From assembly GCA_964516605.1 (NCBI GenBank), contig CAZFAA010000050.1, positions 1 to 14,036 on the forward strand: a stretch of DNA of 14,036 nt, read 5' to 3'. The translations under genes were made by a program, and so were the position numbers. The notes under the pieces are model-generated. The model did no database searches and had not been told where the DNA came from. It worked only from the letters and a program-made list of their open reading frames with translations. Position 1 is the stretch's first letter; each line of letters begins with the position of its first letter. Source of the stretch: GCA-2732805 sp964516605 (GTDB lineage: Bacteria > Pseudomonadota > Gammaproteobacteria > Coxiellales > Coxiellaceae). Positions 1 through 7,399 of the stretch are shown one piece after another.

Positions 1-5
1 ACAGC

Positions 6-34
6 TTTACTTCTTCACCATTAATAGATATTAT
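6..34 (+). promoter_or_regulatory. Possible sigma-70 promoter of the orphan gene
   Basis: TTTACT at 6-11 and TATTAT at 29-34 are separated by 17 bp and match the -35 and -10 consensus at 4/6 and 5/6 positions. Transcription would begin near position 41, giving a leader of about 30 nt ahead of the ATG at 72. The region is AT-rich, so a chance match is possible. It is supported only by spacing and position. Confidence 0.35.
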
Positions 35-71
35 TTTGGTCGATATTTTTATTGGTCAAGGTGGCAGAAGA

Positions 72-1295
72 ATGAGACGTATATCACGTAAAAAAAGGCA
101 AGAAGAAGCAGACAGACAGCGGAGAGAGGCTGAGCAAGCAAGAACACTACCAACTAAACAAGAACAAAAAGCAGCCGAAGAATTAAAGCAAAGACAAGAC
201 CAAGCAAAGGCAGCGTTTAAAGAAGCATGCGACTTGATGAGTCAACAAGGAAAAAGTGCCTGTGCTGCTGACGCAGCAGCCGCCGCAAAAAAGTCGAGTC
301 ATCCTTTTCTGCCAGAGTTTTTTTTAGAGTCAGAAAATTATGCAACAATTGTAGCAAATATTGTTAAGCAATTTTTTGGTGATTTATTTGCTGATCTTAA
401 TCCCTACCCTTCATTGGACTTAGCTCCACCAGCTCTAACTACTTCACGACAAAGTGCGCAAATGTTAGCTCACAATCATTTGGCGGTAAGTGGTCTTAAC
501 CCAGAAATAGATAGTCTGCCAGAACCTAGCGAAAGGCAAGAGCATACTCTCGGCGACCTCAACCCTAGACTATTTCAACAGGAGAAAGTAAAAAAAATGG
601 GCGCTAAGCTCCCGGCACAAGGAAACCGCGACAAAATGAGGGCTAAACTGGCAAGTAATCCAAACCGTAGTATGAGCCAAATAGAGCTGGATCGCCTTCG
701 AGATCCCTGCGGCTTACTTGATTCCGCCCCCTTTATTTTTATTAACATTTCTAGTCTGATGAAGTCGCTCGCCCCTCGTTCTAATAATGCTCCTGCAGAG
801 TGCATTTCATTTTTTTATTCTCTTATCGCATCAACAGTGGGGGCAGAAGCAAGTACTCTATCAAAATCTATGCAAGCAGCCATGATACGTATTGTTTTAG
901 CAAATCCAGAAAAACGAAGCACATTTAAACAAAAAATAGGCGATTTATTCTCTAAGTTAATTGAAAGCGATTACTGTAAAGAATCAAAGAAGATCGGCAC
1001 AAAAATAAGAGACAACGATTATGAGACATTAAAATCATATATTACTTGGATGCAAAGGATAATTGATTTCACATATCACCCATTCATTTCAGAATTGGAA
1101 AAATTATTTGCGATATTGGTGTTTAATAAGACAATAGATTTGTTAGAAAATCCAAGAGATGAAAATTCAAGATACCAAACCAATAAGGATATTATTTATC
1201 AGGAATTAAAAAAGTTATTATTGGCCTGCCCTAAATTAGAAAAAAAAGAAGCAAAAGAAGAAGAAGCAGATTCAATACCAACATTCAGAGCATGA
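72..1295 (+). CDS. Hypothetical protein; possible type IVB-secreted effector
   Basis: I do not recognise this 407-residue protein. I chose the ATG at 72 because AAGGTGG at 58-64 is a good ribosome binding site 7 nt upstream; an in-frame TTG at 36 lacks one. Residues 1 to about 55 are very rich in Arg, Lys, Glu and Gln and look like a charged helix or coiled coil, followed by an Ala run near 65-73. The middle is Pro/Ser/Asn-rich and looks flexible. The C-terminal half is helical in character, with the hydrophobic patches FIFINISSLM and LFAILVF but no clear signal peptide. Residues 388-398 form a Glu/Lys cluster (KLEKKEAKEEE) some 10-20 residues from the end, where Dot/Icm (type IVB) effectors carry their 'E-block'. 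The gene stands alone, convergent with copA, and looks more AT-rich than its neighbours. The effector role is inference; a cytoplasmic protein of other function is equally possible. Confidence 0.8.
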   Translation: MRRISRKKRQEEADRQRREAEQARTLPTKQEQKAAEELKQRQDQAKAAFKEACDLMSQQGKSACAADAAAAAKKSSHPFLPEFFLESENYATIVANIVKQFFGDLFADLNPYPSLDLAPPALTTSRQSAQMLAHNHLAVSGLNPEIDSLPEPSERQEHTLGDLNPRLFQQEKVKKMGAKLPAQGNRDKMRAKLASNPNRSMSQIELDRLRDPCGLLDSAPFIFINISSLMKSLAPRSNNAPAECISFFYSLIASTVGAEASTLSKSMQAAMIRIVLANPEKRSTFKQKIGDLFSKLIESDYCKESKKIGTKIRDNDYETLKSYITWMQRIIDFTYHPFISELEKLFAILVFNKTIDLLENPRDENSRYQTNKDIIYQELKKLLLACPKLEKKEAKEEEADSIPTFRA

Positions 1296-1351
1296 ATCGT
1301 AACACCTCGCCATACATCAGGGTAGCGCTATACGCCAACCACACTCGTCAG

Positions 1352-3349
1352 TCACCGCTTGCGCTGCACACGGCGCAAGCGATTCGCATTCAACACCACT
1401 GTTAGCGATGAGAGCGTCATGGCTAAGCCTGCCAATAGGGGACTCAACAAAAGATGCAGCCAGGGATAGAGCACACCAGCTGCAATCGGAATACCCAGCA
1501 CATTATAAATAAATGCGCCAAATAAATTTTGTTTGATATTACGCAGCGTATAGCGCGAAATCTTAATGGCATCAGCAACGTGTGTGAGGGATGAGCTCAT
1601 GAGCGCCATATCAGCCGCTTCAATAGTCACATCCGCACCACCGCCAATAGCAATACCGACATTCGCTTGAGATAACGCAGCCGCATCATTAATACCATCG
1701 CCTACCATCGCAACGATAAACCCTTGTTGCTGCAATGTTTGTATGTGCATCACTTTGGCATCCGGCATGACATTCGCAATCACTTCACTGATGCCTACTT
1801 GCTGTGCTATATACGCTGCCGCTTTTTGATTATCACCGGTAAGCATAATGACGCGCTGACCCTGCTGCTGCAACAACTGAATTGCTGCACGCGAATCGCT
1901 TTTAACCGCATCAGCAATCGCAATCAGGCCTTCGACTTTATTATTAATCGCTACAAACACAACTGTTTTACCCTGTGACACAAGCTGTTCATACTCCACT
2001 TGATACGCTTCATAATCCACTGCTTGAGACTGCATGAATGCACTATTACCCACAACTACAAACGACCTCTCTACATAGCCTGATATGCCTTGCCCAGCCA
2101 CTGCTTTAAACGATTCCACATGCAAAGAACTCTCTGAAGATGCTTTGGCACAAATAGCACGCGCTATAGGATGTTCTGAATTGTTCTCAAGCGCTGCAGC
2201 CAATAACATCAGGTGTGCGGGAGCCATCGTATGCGCAATAACATCGACTACCTGTGGCTTGCCTTGAGTAATCGTACCGGTTTTATCGAGAACGACCACA
2301 TCAACTGTGGCAGCCACCTGTAAGCCATCACCTGTGCGAATTAAAACGCCCCACTCTGCTGCCTTACCCACACCAGCCATCACCGCCATCGGTGTGGCAA
2401 GACCTAATGCACAAGGACACGCAATCACGAGCACAGCGATCGCTGTAGTCAGTACAAATCCTGCAACTGGCTCAGGCCCCCATACAAACCAACCCATCGC
2501 GGTCAACAGTGCTGCTATCAATACACACGGCACAAAAACACTGGCAATTGTATCCACTAAACGACTCACCTGAGGCTTAGCATTTTGCGCAGTTTGTACC
2601 AGACGAATAATACGCTGCAGTGCCGTATCGCTACCAATACCTGTGGCCTGATACACAATGCGGCCCATTTCGTTGAGTGTACCAGCATAAAGTTTATCGC
2701 CCGCTTTTTTGTGCAATGGTTGTGATTCACCAGTTAACATCGATTCATTAATCTGTGAATCCCCTTCCATCACAACACCATCAACTGCCACGATTTCACC
2801 GGGTAATAATCGAATAAGCTCATTTAATTTGATAGTATCAATCGCGACATGATGCTCCAAGCCATCACGCATAACACGCGCTGTCTTGGGACTGAGCCCA
2901 ATTAAACGTTGCAATGCTTGCGATGTTTTTCCGCGTGCACGCATCTCAAGAGCATGACCAAAATTAACAAATGCAAGCAGTAATACGGTTACCTCAAAAT
3001 ACACATGCCGCGCCATCGGCGGAATAAGACTCGGGAACAAGACAACGAAGGTTGAAAAAAACCACGCCACACCCGTGCCCATCCCCACCAAGGTATTCAT
3101 ATCACCGCGGCGTGTCAATATGGAGCGGAAAAATCCACGGTAAATAGAGCGGCCGCTATACCACATCACACCCAATACCAACACCGCTATCACCATCCAC
3201 AACCATTGACGGTACGCAACATTCACCGACGGCAGCCACGGCACCACCATATCACTCAACAAGGGAATACCGATCACAGCCGCCACGATAGCTTGACGCA
3301 CCAGTAGGCGATAATGCTGCAGCATGACAGCTGAGTCCTGTGTATTCAT
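1352..3349 (-). CDS. copA: Cu(I)-exporting P1B-type ATPase lacking N-terminal metal-binding domains
   Basis: This inner-membrane pump uses ATP to export monovalent copper. Visible motifs, numbered from the ATG at 3349, are TGES at 206-209 (actuator), the CPC ion-binding motif at 311-313, DKTGT with phosphorylated Asp355, SEHP (the P1B-specific HP motif) and GDGIND near 550-555. The penultimate helix carries the YN pair (FIYNVLG) and the last has MTLSS, the Met and Ser typical of Cu(I)-selective pumps. The protein is 665 residues and starts directly at the first membrane helices. It has no CxxC heavy-metal-associated domain and no His-rich leader, unlike most CopA proteins. I prefer the ATG at 3349 because TGGAGA lies 7 nt before it; the ATG at 3367 has no such site. 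It is third in the operon accA-tilS-copA, 27 bp after tilS. No copper-responsive operator or copper chaperone gene is visible nearby. A Cu/Ag rather than strictly Cu specificity cannot be excluded. Confidence 0.93.
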   Translation of the reverse strand: MNTQDSAVMLQHYRLLVRQAIVAAVIGIPLLSDMVVPWLPSVNVAYRQWLWMVIAVLVLGVMWYSGRSIYRGFFRSILTRRGDMNTLVGMGTGVAWFFSTFVVLFPSLIPPMARHVYFEVTVLLLAFVNFGHALEMRARGKTSQALQRLIGLSPKTARVMRDGLEHHVAIDTIKLNELIRLLPGEIVAVDGVVMEGDSQINESMLTGESQPLHKKAGDKLYAGTLNEMGRIVYQATGIGSDTALQRIIRLVQTAQNAKPQVSRLVDTIASVFVPCVLIAALLTAMGWFVWGPEPVAGFVLTTAIAVLVIACPCALGLATPMAVMAGVGKAAEWGVLIRTGDGLQVAATVDVVVLDKTGTITQGKPQVVDVIAHTMAPAHLMLLAAALENNSEHPIARAICAKASSESSLHVESFKAVAGQGISGYVERSFVVVGNSAFMQSQAVDYEAYQVEYEQLVSQGKTVVFVAINNKVEGLIAIADAVKSDSRAAIQLLQQQGQRVIMLTGDNQKAAAYIAQQVGISEVIANVMPDAKVMHIQTLQQQGFIVAMVGDGINDAAALSQANVGIAIGGGADVTIEAADMALMSSSLTHVADAIKISRYTLRNIKQNLFGAFIYNVLGIPIAAGVLYPWLHLLLSPLLAGLAMTLSSLTVVLNANRLRRVQRKR

Positions 3350-3376
3350 TTTATCTCCAGGTATCATCGATGAAAA

Positions 3377-4366
3377 TCACGACTGATTTTTCAGAAACAA
3401 CGATAAAAATTGACGTTTCTGTGCATCTTTTTTCGTACGTTTTAGCTCAACATTACCCCAGCACACCACTGGATCCGCACCCAAATAGCCATATATGAGC
3501 TGCTGTTTAATTTGCACCAGTATCGCTTGACTCGGTAAACGCACACCCAATAAGGTGAGCCAATAGCGGATCACATTACTTTGCCGACTGTCGCTTAATT
3601 TTTTTAACGCGTCACTATTTAGAAGTTGTGCTTGCGGTCCTTGCACGCTTTGGTAATCTATGTGCGCTAATTCATCAAGCAATTCTGCTGCATGCGCTGC
3701 ATGCAGACCACTGCGTGCAATATTTTGAATCACACCTTCACGGCGCACAGCTAATTCTGGAATAATACGATGGCGCAGAAAATTACGATCAAAATCATCC
3801 TGCATATTACTCGGGTCTTCAATCCACGATAACTGTTGCGTGGCTGCATACGCTTCGATTTGCTCACGTGTCACAGCTAATAAGGGGCGAATATGCATGC
3901 CTAATCCTAATTTTTTTTGAACGGGCATGCCACTTAATCCTTTCAATCCCGCACCACGCATCAATTGCAATAATATTGTTTCAGCTTGATCATTTTCATT
4001 ATGCGCCGTCAATAAAATACCCTGTTCATGCAAAAGAGATTTAAATACACCATAACGTAATTCGCGTGCAACCGCTTCCAAGGAGTGACGCGGTTTTTTA
4101 ATGACCGTCACGCTTACGGCTTGAAATGCCACACCTAAATCAACACAGATTTTTTGACAATGCTGCTGCCACAGATTCGCATCAGGGTGCAATCCATGAT
4201 TGACATGCACAGCGGTCACCAGTTGAGTCTGAAGCTGTGCAATAGCATGTAGCAATACATGTGAGTCCACACCGCCACTGTAGGCAACAAAGAGTGTTGT
4301 GTGAGGTTGGTCTGGTAAAAATCGCTTGATATGCTCGATTAACGAAGGCACTAATACGCTACCCAT
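3377..4366 (-). CDS. tilS: tRNA(Ile)-lysidine synthase, short form
   Basis: TilS attaches lysine to cytidine 34 of the CAU-anticodon tRNA-Ile, converting its charging from Met to Ile and its decoding to AUA. The N-type ATPase loop SGGVDS is at residues 30-35, followed by the family blocks TAHNENDQAET, RPLL..TREQIEAYA and EDPSN.QDDFDRNFLRHRIIPEL. The protein is 329 residues against about 430 in E. coli: it ends just after the first C-terminal domain (LKRTKKDAQKRQ) and has no second one. The ATG at 4366 lies inside the end of accA with no clear ribosome binding site. A GTG at 4351 overlaps the accA stop as TAGTG and gives an N-terminus closer in length to relatives, so translation may start there by coupling (324 residues). 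copA follows 27 bp downstream, leaving no room for the missing domain. Confidence 0.93.
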   Translation of the reverse strand: MGSVLVPSLIEHIKRFLPDQPHTTLFVAYSGGVDSHVLLHAIAQLQTQLVTAVHVNHGLHPDANLWQQHCQKICVDLGVAFQAVSVTVIKKPRHSLEAVARELRYGVFKSLLHEQGILLTAHNENDQAETILLQLMRGAGLKGLSGMPVQKKLGLGMHIRPLLAVTREQIEAYAATQQLSWIEDPSNMQDDFDRNFLRHRIIPELAVRREGVIQNIARSGLHAAHAAELLDELAHIDYQSVQGPQAQLLNSDALKKLSDSRQSNVIRYWLTLLGVRLPSQAILVQIKQQLIYGYLGADPVVCWGNVELKRTKKDAQKRQFLSLFLKNQS

Positions 4367-5292
4367 TTTTTATAACGCTGCTGCACTAAATCATCAGTAG
4401 ATAATTTTTTAAGCTGTTTTAAGTGACTGCGCAGACGATCTTGTATACGATCTGCCATACGGTCTAGATCACGGTGTGCGCCGCCTAAGGGTTCAGGGAT
4501 CACATCATCTACAAGACCCAATGACTGCAAGCGCTCTGCTGTCAAATTCAGCGCTTCAGCGGCCTCATTCGCTTTTTGCGCACTTTTCCATAAAATTTTA
4601 GCGCAACCCTCCGGAGAAATTACAGCATAATAAGCATACTGCAACATCAAGGTGCGATCACCCACACCGATACCTAGCGCACCACCTGAACAACCCTCTC
4701 CAATAACCGTACAAATAATTGGTGTTCTCAAAGTCGACATTTCAAATAAATTACGCGCAATAGCCTCGCTTTGATTATGCTCTTCGGCTGTAATACCAGG
4801 GTAAGCACCCGGTGTATCTAAAAAAGTAAAAACAGGTAACTGAAATTTTTCGGCCAGCTTCATGAGACGCAAGGCTTTGCGAAAACCTTCTGGTGATGCC
4901 ATACCAAAATTACGCTCCAATTTTTCTTTCGTAGTACGCCCTTTTTGATGACCAATCACCATCACAGGCTCTCCATCAAAACGTGCCATGCCGCCTACCA
5001 TTTCAGGCGCTCGCGCAATATGACGATCTCCGTGTAACTCTTGGAAATCTGTAAAAATGCGGCTGACATAATCCATCGTGTAGGGACGTAATGGATGCCT
5101 TGCCAACTGTACAATCTGCTCTGCTGATAAATTTGAAAAAATAGACTTCGTCAATTCACGGACTTTCTTCTCCAGGCGACTGACCTCTTCGCTGATATTA
5201 ACCGTAGACGCACCACTGACACGGCGCAATTCGTTAATTTTTTCTTCTAACCGCGCAATCGGCTGCTCAAAATTCAAATAATCCAGATTCAT
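4351..5292 (-). CDS. accA: Acetyl-CoA carboxylase carboxyltransferase subunit alpha
   Basis: AccA pairs with AccD to transfer the carboxyl group from biotin on AccB to acetyl-CoA, making malonyl-CoA, the first committed step of fatty-acid synthesis in the cytoplasm. The 313 residues align end to end with the usual length (319 in E. coli). Recognisable blocks are the N-terminal helical arm (NFEQPIARLEEKINELR), GDRHIARAPEMVGG, KGRTTKEKLERNFGMASPEG, LDTPGAYPGI and the oxyanion region GEGCSGGALGIGVGD, then ISPEGCAKILWKSA and the tail IPEPLGGAHRD. GAAGG lies 6 nt before the ATG. It is the first gene of an operon with tilS, with which it overlaps or abuts, a pairing common in gammaproteobacteria. 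Its promoter lies in 5293-5600; the arm of the inverted repeat at 5363-5388 provides a TTGATA on this strand too, but I could not find a good -10 at the right distance. Confidence 0.97.
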   Translation of the reverse strand: MNLDYLNFEQPIARLEEKINELRRVSGASTVNISEEVSRLEKKVRELTKSIFSNLSAEQIVQLARHPLRPYTMDYVSRIFTDFQELHGDRHIARAPEMVGGMARFDGEPVMVIGHQKGRTTKEKLERNFGMASPEGFRKALRLMKLAEKFQLPVFTFLDTPGAYPGITAEEHNQSEAIARNLFEMSTLRTPIICTVIGEGCSGGALGIGVGDRTLMLQYAYYAVISPEGCAKILWKSAQKANEAAEALNLTAERLQSLGLVDDVIPEPLGGAHRDLDRMADRIQDRLRSHLKQLKKLSTDDLVQQRYKKWVAY

Positions 5293-5362
5293 ATACGACC
5301 TTCAAAATCAAAAAGTTAACCAATTAGCCGTGTCATTCAACCTACAATCATTCCAGATAAAC

Positions 5363-5388
5363 TATCAAAGTTTTAGCATACTTTGATA
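5363..5388. promoter_or_regulatory. Inverted repeat, candidate operator between accA and the ZIP gene
   Basis: TATCAAAGT (5363-5371) and ACTTTGATA (5380-5388) form a perfect 9-bp inverted repeat around the 8-nt spacer TTTAGCAT. The right arm contains the TTGATA that serves as -35 box of the forward promoter, and the left arm gives the same TTGATA on the reverse strand. There is no T-tract on either side, so it is unlikely to be a terminator. A dimeric regulator bound here would occlude the ZIP promoter and possibly that of accA. The sequence does not match the Zur, MntR or Fur boxes known to me, so the regulator is unknown. Confidence 0.4.
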
Positions 5389-5411
5389 ACGAAAAGCAGC
5401 TTTTTTATCAT
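5383..5411 (+). promoter_or_regulatory. Sigma-70 promoter for the ZIP transporter gene
   Basis: TTGATA at 5383-5388 and TATCAT at 5406-5411 each match the -35 and -10 consensus at five of six positions, with an ideal 17-bp spacer. Transcription would start near 5418, leaving an unusually long leader of about 268 nt before the ZIP start codon. The -35 box lies within an inverted repeat. This is the best-scoring promoter I found in the window by eye. Confidence 0.5.
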
Positions 5412-5488
5412 GCTTTTTACGAACCTTTAGGTGCATACCGCATCAACAAAGGGGAAAATAACGTGACCGTCCCTGCCTGTTACTCTGG

Positions 5489-5635
5489 AGTGTTGCAACA
5501 GCCGTTGCGCAAGCTGCAATTCCCACCAGGATTTGTAGTTCAATCTATCTACCAATTGAGTCCTAGAGGCATATATTATAGTATACTACGCCCACAGCAA
5601 CCCCTGCGCGTCAAGCAAGCCTGGGAGGCAACACT
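5489..5635 (+). promoter_or_regulatory. Foldable GC-rich leader region upstream of the ZIP gene
   Basis: The stretch of about 390 bases between accA and the ZIP gene has no convincing coding sequence. Its GC-rich middle can fold: AGTGTTGC (5489-5496) pairs perfectly with GCAACACT (5628-5635), enclosing about 130 nt. A competing local hairpin pairs TTGC (5493-5496) plus GC with GCTGCAA (5513-5519) around a 10-nt loop, sharing bases with the long-range stem, so the two are mutually exclusive. An AT-rich island (5571-5588) holds a TATAAT on the reverse strand (5580-5575). The features could mean a structured leader, a small RNA or an eroded repeat. I recognise no known riboswitch family and no conserved 6S, SRP or RNase P core. 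Confidence 0.25.
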
Positions 5636-5685
5636 AATCAGATCAGCAACCTTTGCAAAGGGCTACACAATTACGAGGATACCAT

Positions 5686-6444
5686 ATGGGACTTACCGGT
5701 CTAAAGTGGCTTACATTGAGCATTATTTTCGTGATCAGCCTGATTTCAGGGTTTACTACATTACATATCGCCAACCGCTATCGCAAACTGGTCTCAATGG
5801 CCGAAGCTCTAGCGAACGGTATCTTTGTCGGTGCCGCCCTATTTCACCTATTGCCTGATGCTATCACAGATTTCACCTATACTTTTCACGCTTTTGCCTC
5901 AGTAAACGCCATCTTAATGACCGTCATCAGCTTTGCATTATTGATGGTAATTGAGCAACAAATCACGCGTCGAATTTCAAATTACCGCCACATCGCCAAT
6001 GTTGGTCCTTTATTAGTAACCTTATCAATCCATGCTTTTATCACAGGTCTTGCCTTAGGTATCTCAAATAGCTACGCCGTTGTCATCAGTTTACTGATTG
6101 CCATTCTGGCACATAAGGCATTTGAAATGTTTGCACTCGTAATTAATCTTCACAGACAACTCAAACACAAACAACATGTGCGTATTTTATTTTTTATTTT
6201 TTCATTTATCACACCTCTTGGTATTGTAATTGGAACATCAGAAAATGCTTTCTTATCGCTGACCCAGCATAGCCTACTGACTGCTTATCTTAATGCAATG
6301 TGTGCAGGTACCTTTTTATACATTGCCACTATACACTCACACCACAAACATCATCCCCACCATGATGGCTATCAGAAATACCAACAAATCCTTGCCACAC
6401 TGATTGGCATCGCCTTGATGGGTATATTGGCATTTTGGATTTAA
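5686..6444 (+). CDS. ZIP-family divalent metal transporter
   Basis: This 252-residue inner-membrane protein probably imports Zn(II) or a related divalent metal. I chose the ATG at 5686 because GAGGA at 5675-5679 is 6 nt upstream; an in-frame TTG at 5653 lacks a site. It has about eight hydrophobic segments, the right number for the family. Family motifs are FHLLPDA (residues 53-59), the fourth-helix block SIHAFITGLALG with metal-ligand His116, and AHKAFEMFAL with His143 and Glu147. In helix 4 the usual Glu of HSxxEG is replaced (HAFITG), so one half of the binuclear site is altered. A His-rich run (H217 to D227, seven His) lies in the loop before the last helix, whereas the classic His-rich loop is between helices 3 and 4. 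It is transcribed alone, divergent from accA, behind a long leader with a possible operator. Metal identity cannot be read from sequence. Confidence 0.85.
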   Translation: MGLTGLKWLTLSIIFVISLISGFTTLHIANRYRKLVSMAEALANGIFVGAALFHLLPDAITDFTYTFHAFASVNAILMTVISFALLMVIEQQITRRISNYRHIANVGPLLVTLSIHAFITGLALGISNSYAVVISLLIAILAHKAFEMFALVINLHRQLKHKQHVRILFFIFSFITPLGIVIGTSENAFLSLTQHSLLTAYLNAMCAGTFLYIATIHSHHKHHPHHDGYQKYQQILATLIGIALMGILAFWI

Positions 6445-6564
6445 GATAATCAGTCCGGCACACGCCAGGAACATATAGAAAAATAGGCGACAAACAAGTA
6501 AGGTTTTTCAAGCAAAATGGACTCTCTATAACAACCTAACGGGGAACGCTGACTTTATGGCGAT

Positions 6565-7335
6565 TTAACTCTTTGTACGCAGCAGCCCTGCTGCTGTTTG
6601 CGCAGTGGGCATCACTAACATCTGCCGAATATTCACATGCGCAGGTGCTTTGACTACATAAACTATACTGCTCGCAATATCTTCTGCTTTTAATGCCTCA
6701 AAACCTTCATATACAGAATCAGCGCGTTGCTTATCCCCCTTAAAACGCACAGTTGAAAATTCTGTATTAACAAGGCCCGGATCTATTTCTGTAATACGAA
6801 TATCCGATTCATGTACATCCATTTTCATGCCTTCACTGATAGCACGCACAGCAAATTTTGTGGCGCAATATACAACACCGCCCGGGTAAACTGAATAGGA
6901 TGACGTTGAACCAATATTAATGACATGCCCACGATTACGTGCCAACATACCTTTTAAAACAAAATGCGACACATATAATAATCCTTTGATATTGGTATCA
7001 ATCATGCGCTCCCAATCATCAAACTGCCCATCTTGAATTTTATCCAATCCTGCTGCAAGCCCTGCGTTATTGACTAACACATCAATATCGCACCACTCGG
7101 GCGGTAACGTAGTAATAGCGTGCTCTACCGCCATGTTATCACGTACATCCAGCACCAGGGTATGTACCTTAACTGCAAATTGAGCCTCTAATTTTATTTT
7201 AAGTGTATGCAATTTTGATTCGCTACGCGCACAAGCAATAATATGCGCTCCTTCTCGTGCAAACGCATATGCAGTGGCCTCACCAATGCCTGCGGAAGCA
7301 CCTGTAATCAAGACAATTTTATTGTTAAGTGACAT
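6565..7335 (-). CDS. ydfG: YdfG-like NADP-dependent short-chain dehydrogenase
   Basis: This cytoplasmic classical short-chain dehydrogenase/reductase of 256 residues closely resembles E. coli YdfG, which oxidises L-allo-threonine, serine and 3-hydroxy acids and reduces malonic semialdehyde. The NADP-binding loop TGASAGIG is at residues 11-18 and NNAG follows the third strand. The catalytic residues are Ser143, Tyr156 and Lys160 in SxxxxxxxxxxxxYCATK. Diagnostic matches to YdfG include LPPEWCDIDVLVNNAG, RNRGHVINIGST, STVRFKGD and APAHVNIRQMLVMP. I start at the ATG at 7335, directly preceded by GGGGGTGGGC; a TTG at 7347 would place that site inside the gene. A small membrane-protein gene lies 64 bp upstream on the same strand and may share its transcript. 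It converges with the ZIP gene. Substrate is inferred from similarity. Confidence 0.92.
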   Translation of the reverse strand: MSLNNKIVLITGASAGIGEATAYAFAREGAHIIACARSESKLHTLKIKLEAQFAVKVHTLVLDVRDNMAVEHAITTLPPEWCDIDVLVNNAGLAAGLDKIQDGQFDDWERMIDTNIKGLLYVSHFVLKGMLARNRGHVINIGSTSSYSVYPGGVVYCATKFAVRAISEGMKMDVHESDIRITEIDPGLVNTEFSTVRFKGDKQRADSVYEGFEALKAEDIASSIVYVVKAPAHVNIRQMLVMPTAQTAAGLLRTKS

Positions 7336-7399
7336 GCCCACCCCCAATAGCTGAATAACAAATTCTGAATCCTACACAAATAGTAGCAAGCATGCCAAC

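Noticed and set aside
1357..1380. 8-bp inverted repeat GCTTGCGC/GCGCAAGC at the 3' end of copA
   Set aside because: It lies inside the last copA codons and has no T-tract on either strand; probably a chance palindrome in Arg/Gln codons rather than a terminator between convergent genes.
2085..2573. Forward open frames (60 and 88 codons) inside copA
   Set aside because: They are antisense shadows of the ATPase, whose motifs CPC and DKTGT are intact on the reverse strand.
5530..5570. tRNA-like segment on the reverse strand (ACTCAATTGGTAGA resembles a D-arm)
   Set aside because: No matching acceptor stem, anticodon arm or TPsiC arm (GGTTCGA) could be built around it.
5463..5858. Open frame of 131 codons starting with GTG ahead of and overlapping the ZIP gene
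   Set aside because: It overlaps about 170 bp of the well-supported ZIP gene in another frame, has no clear ribosome binding site, and its product is not recognisable. Its first half lies in the GC-rich leader, where open frames arise more easily.
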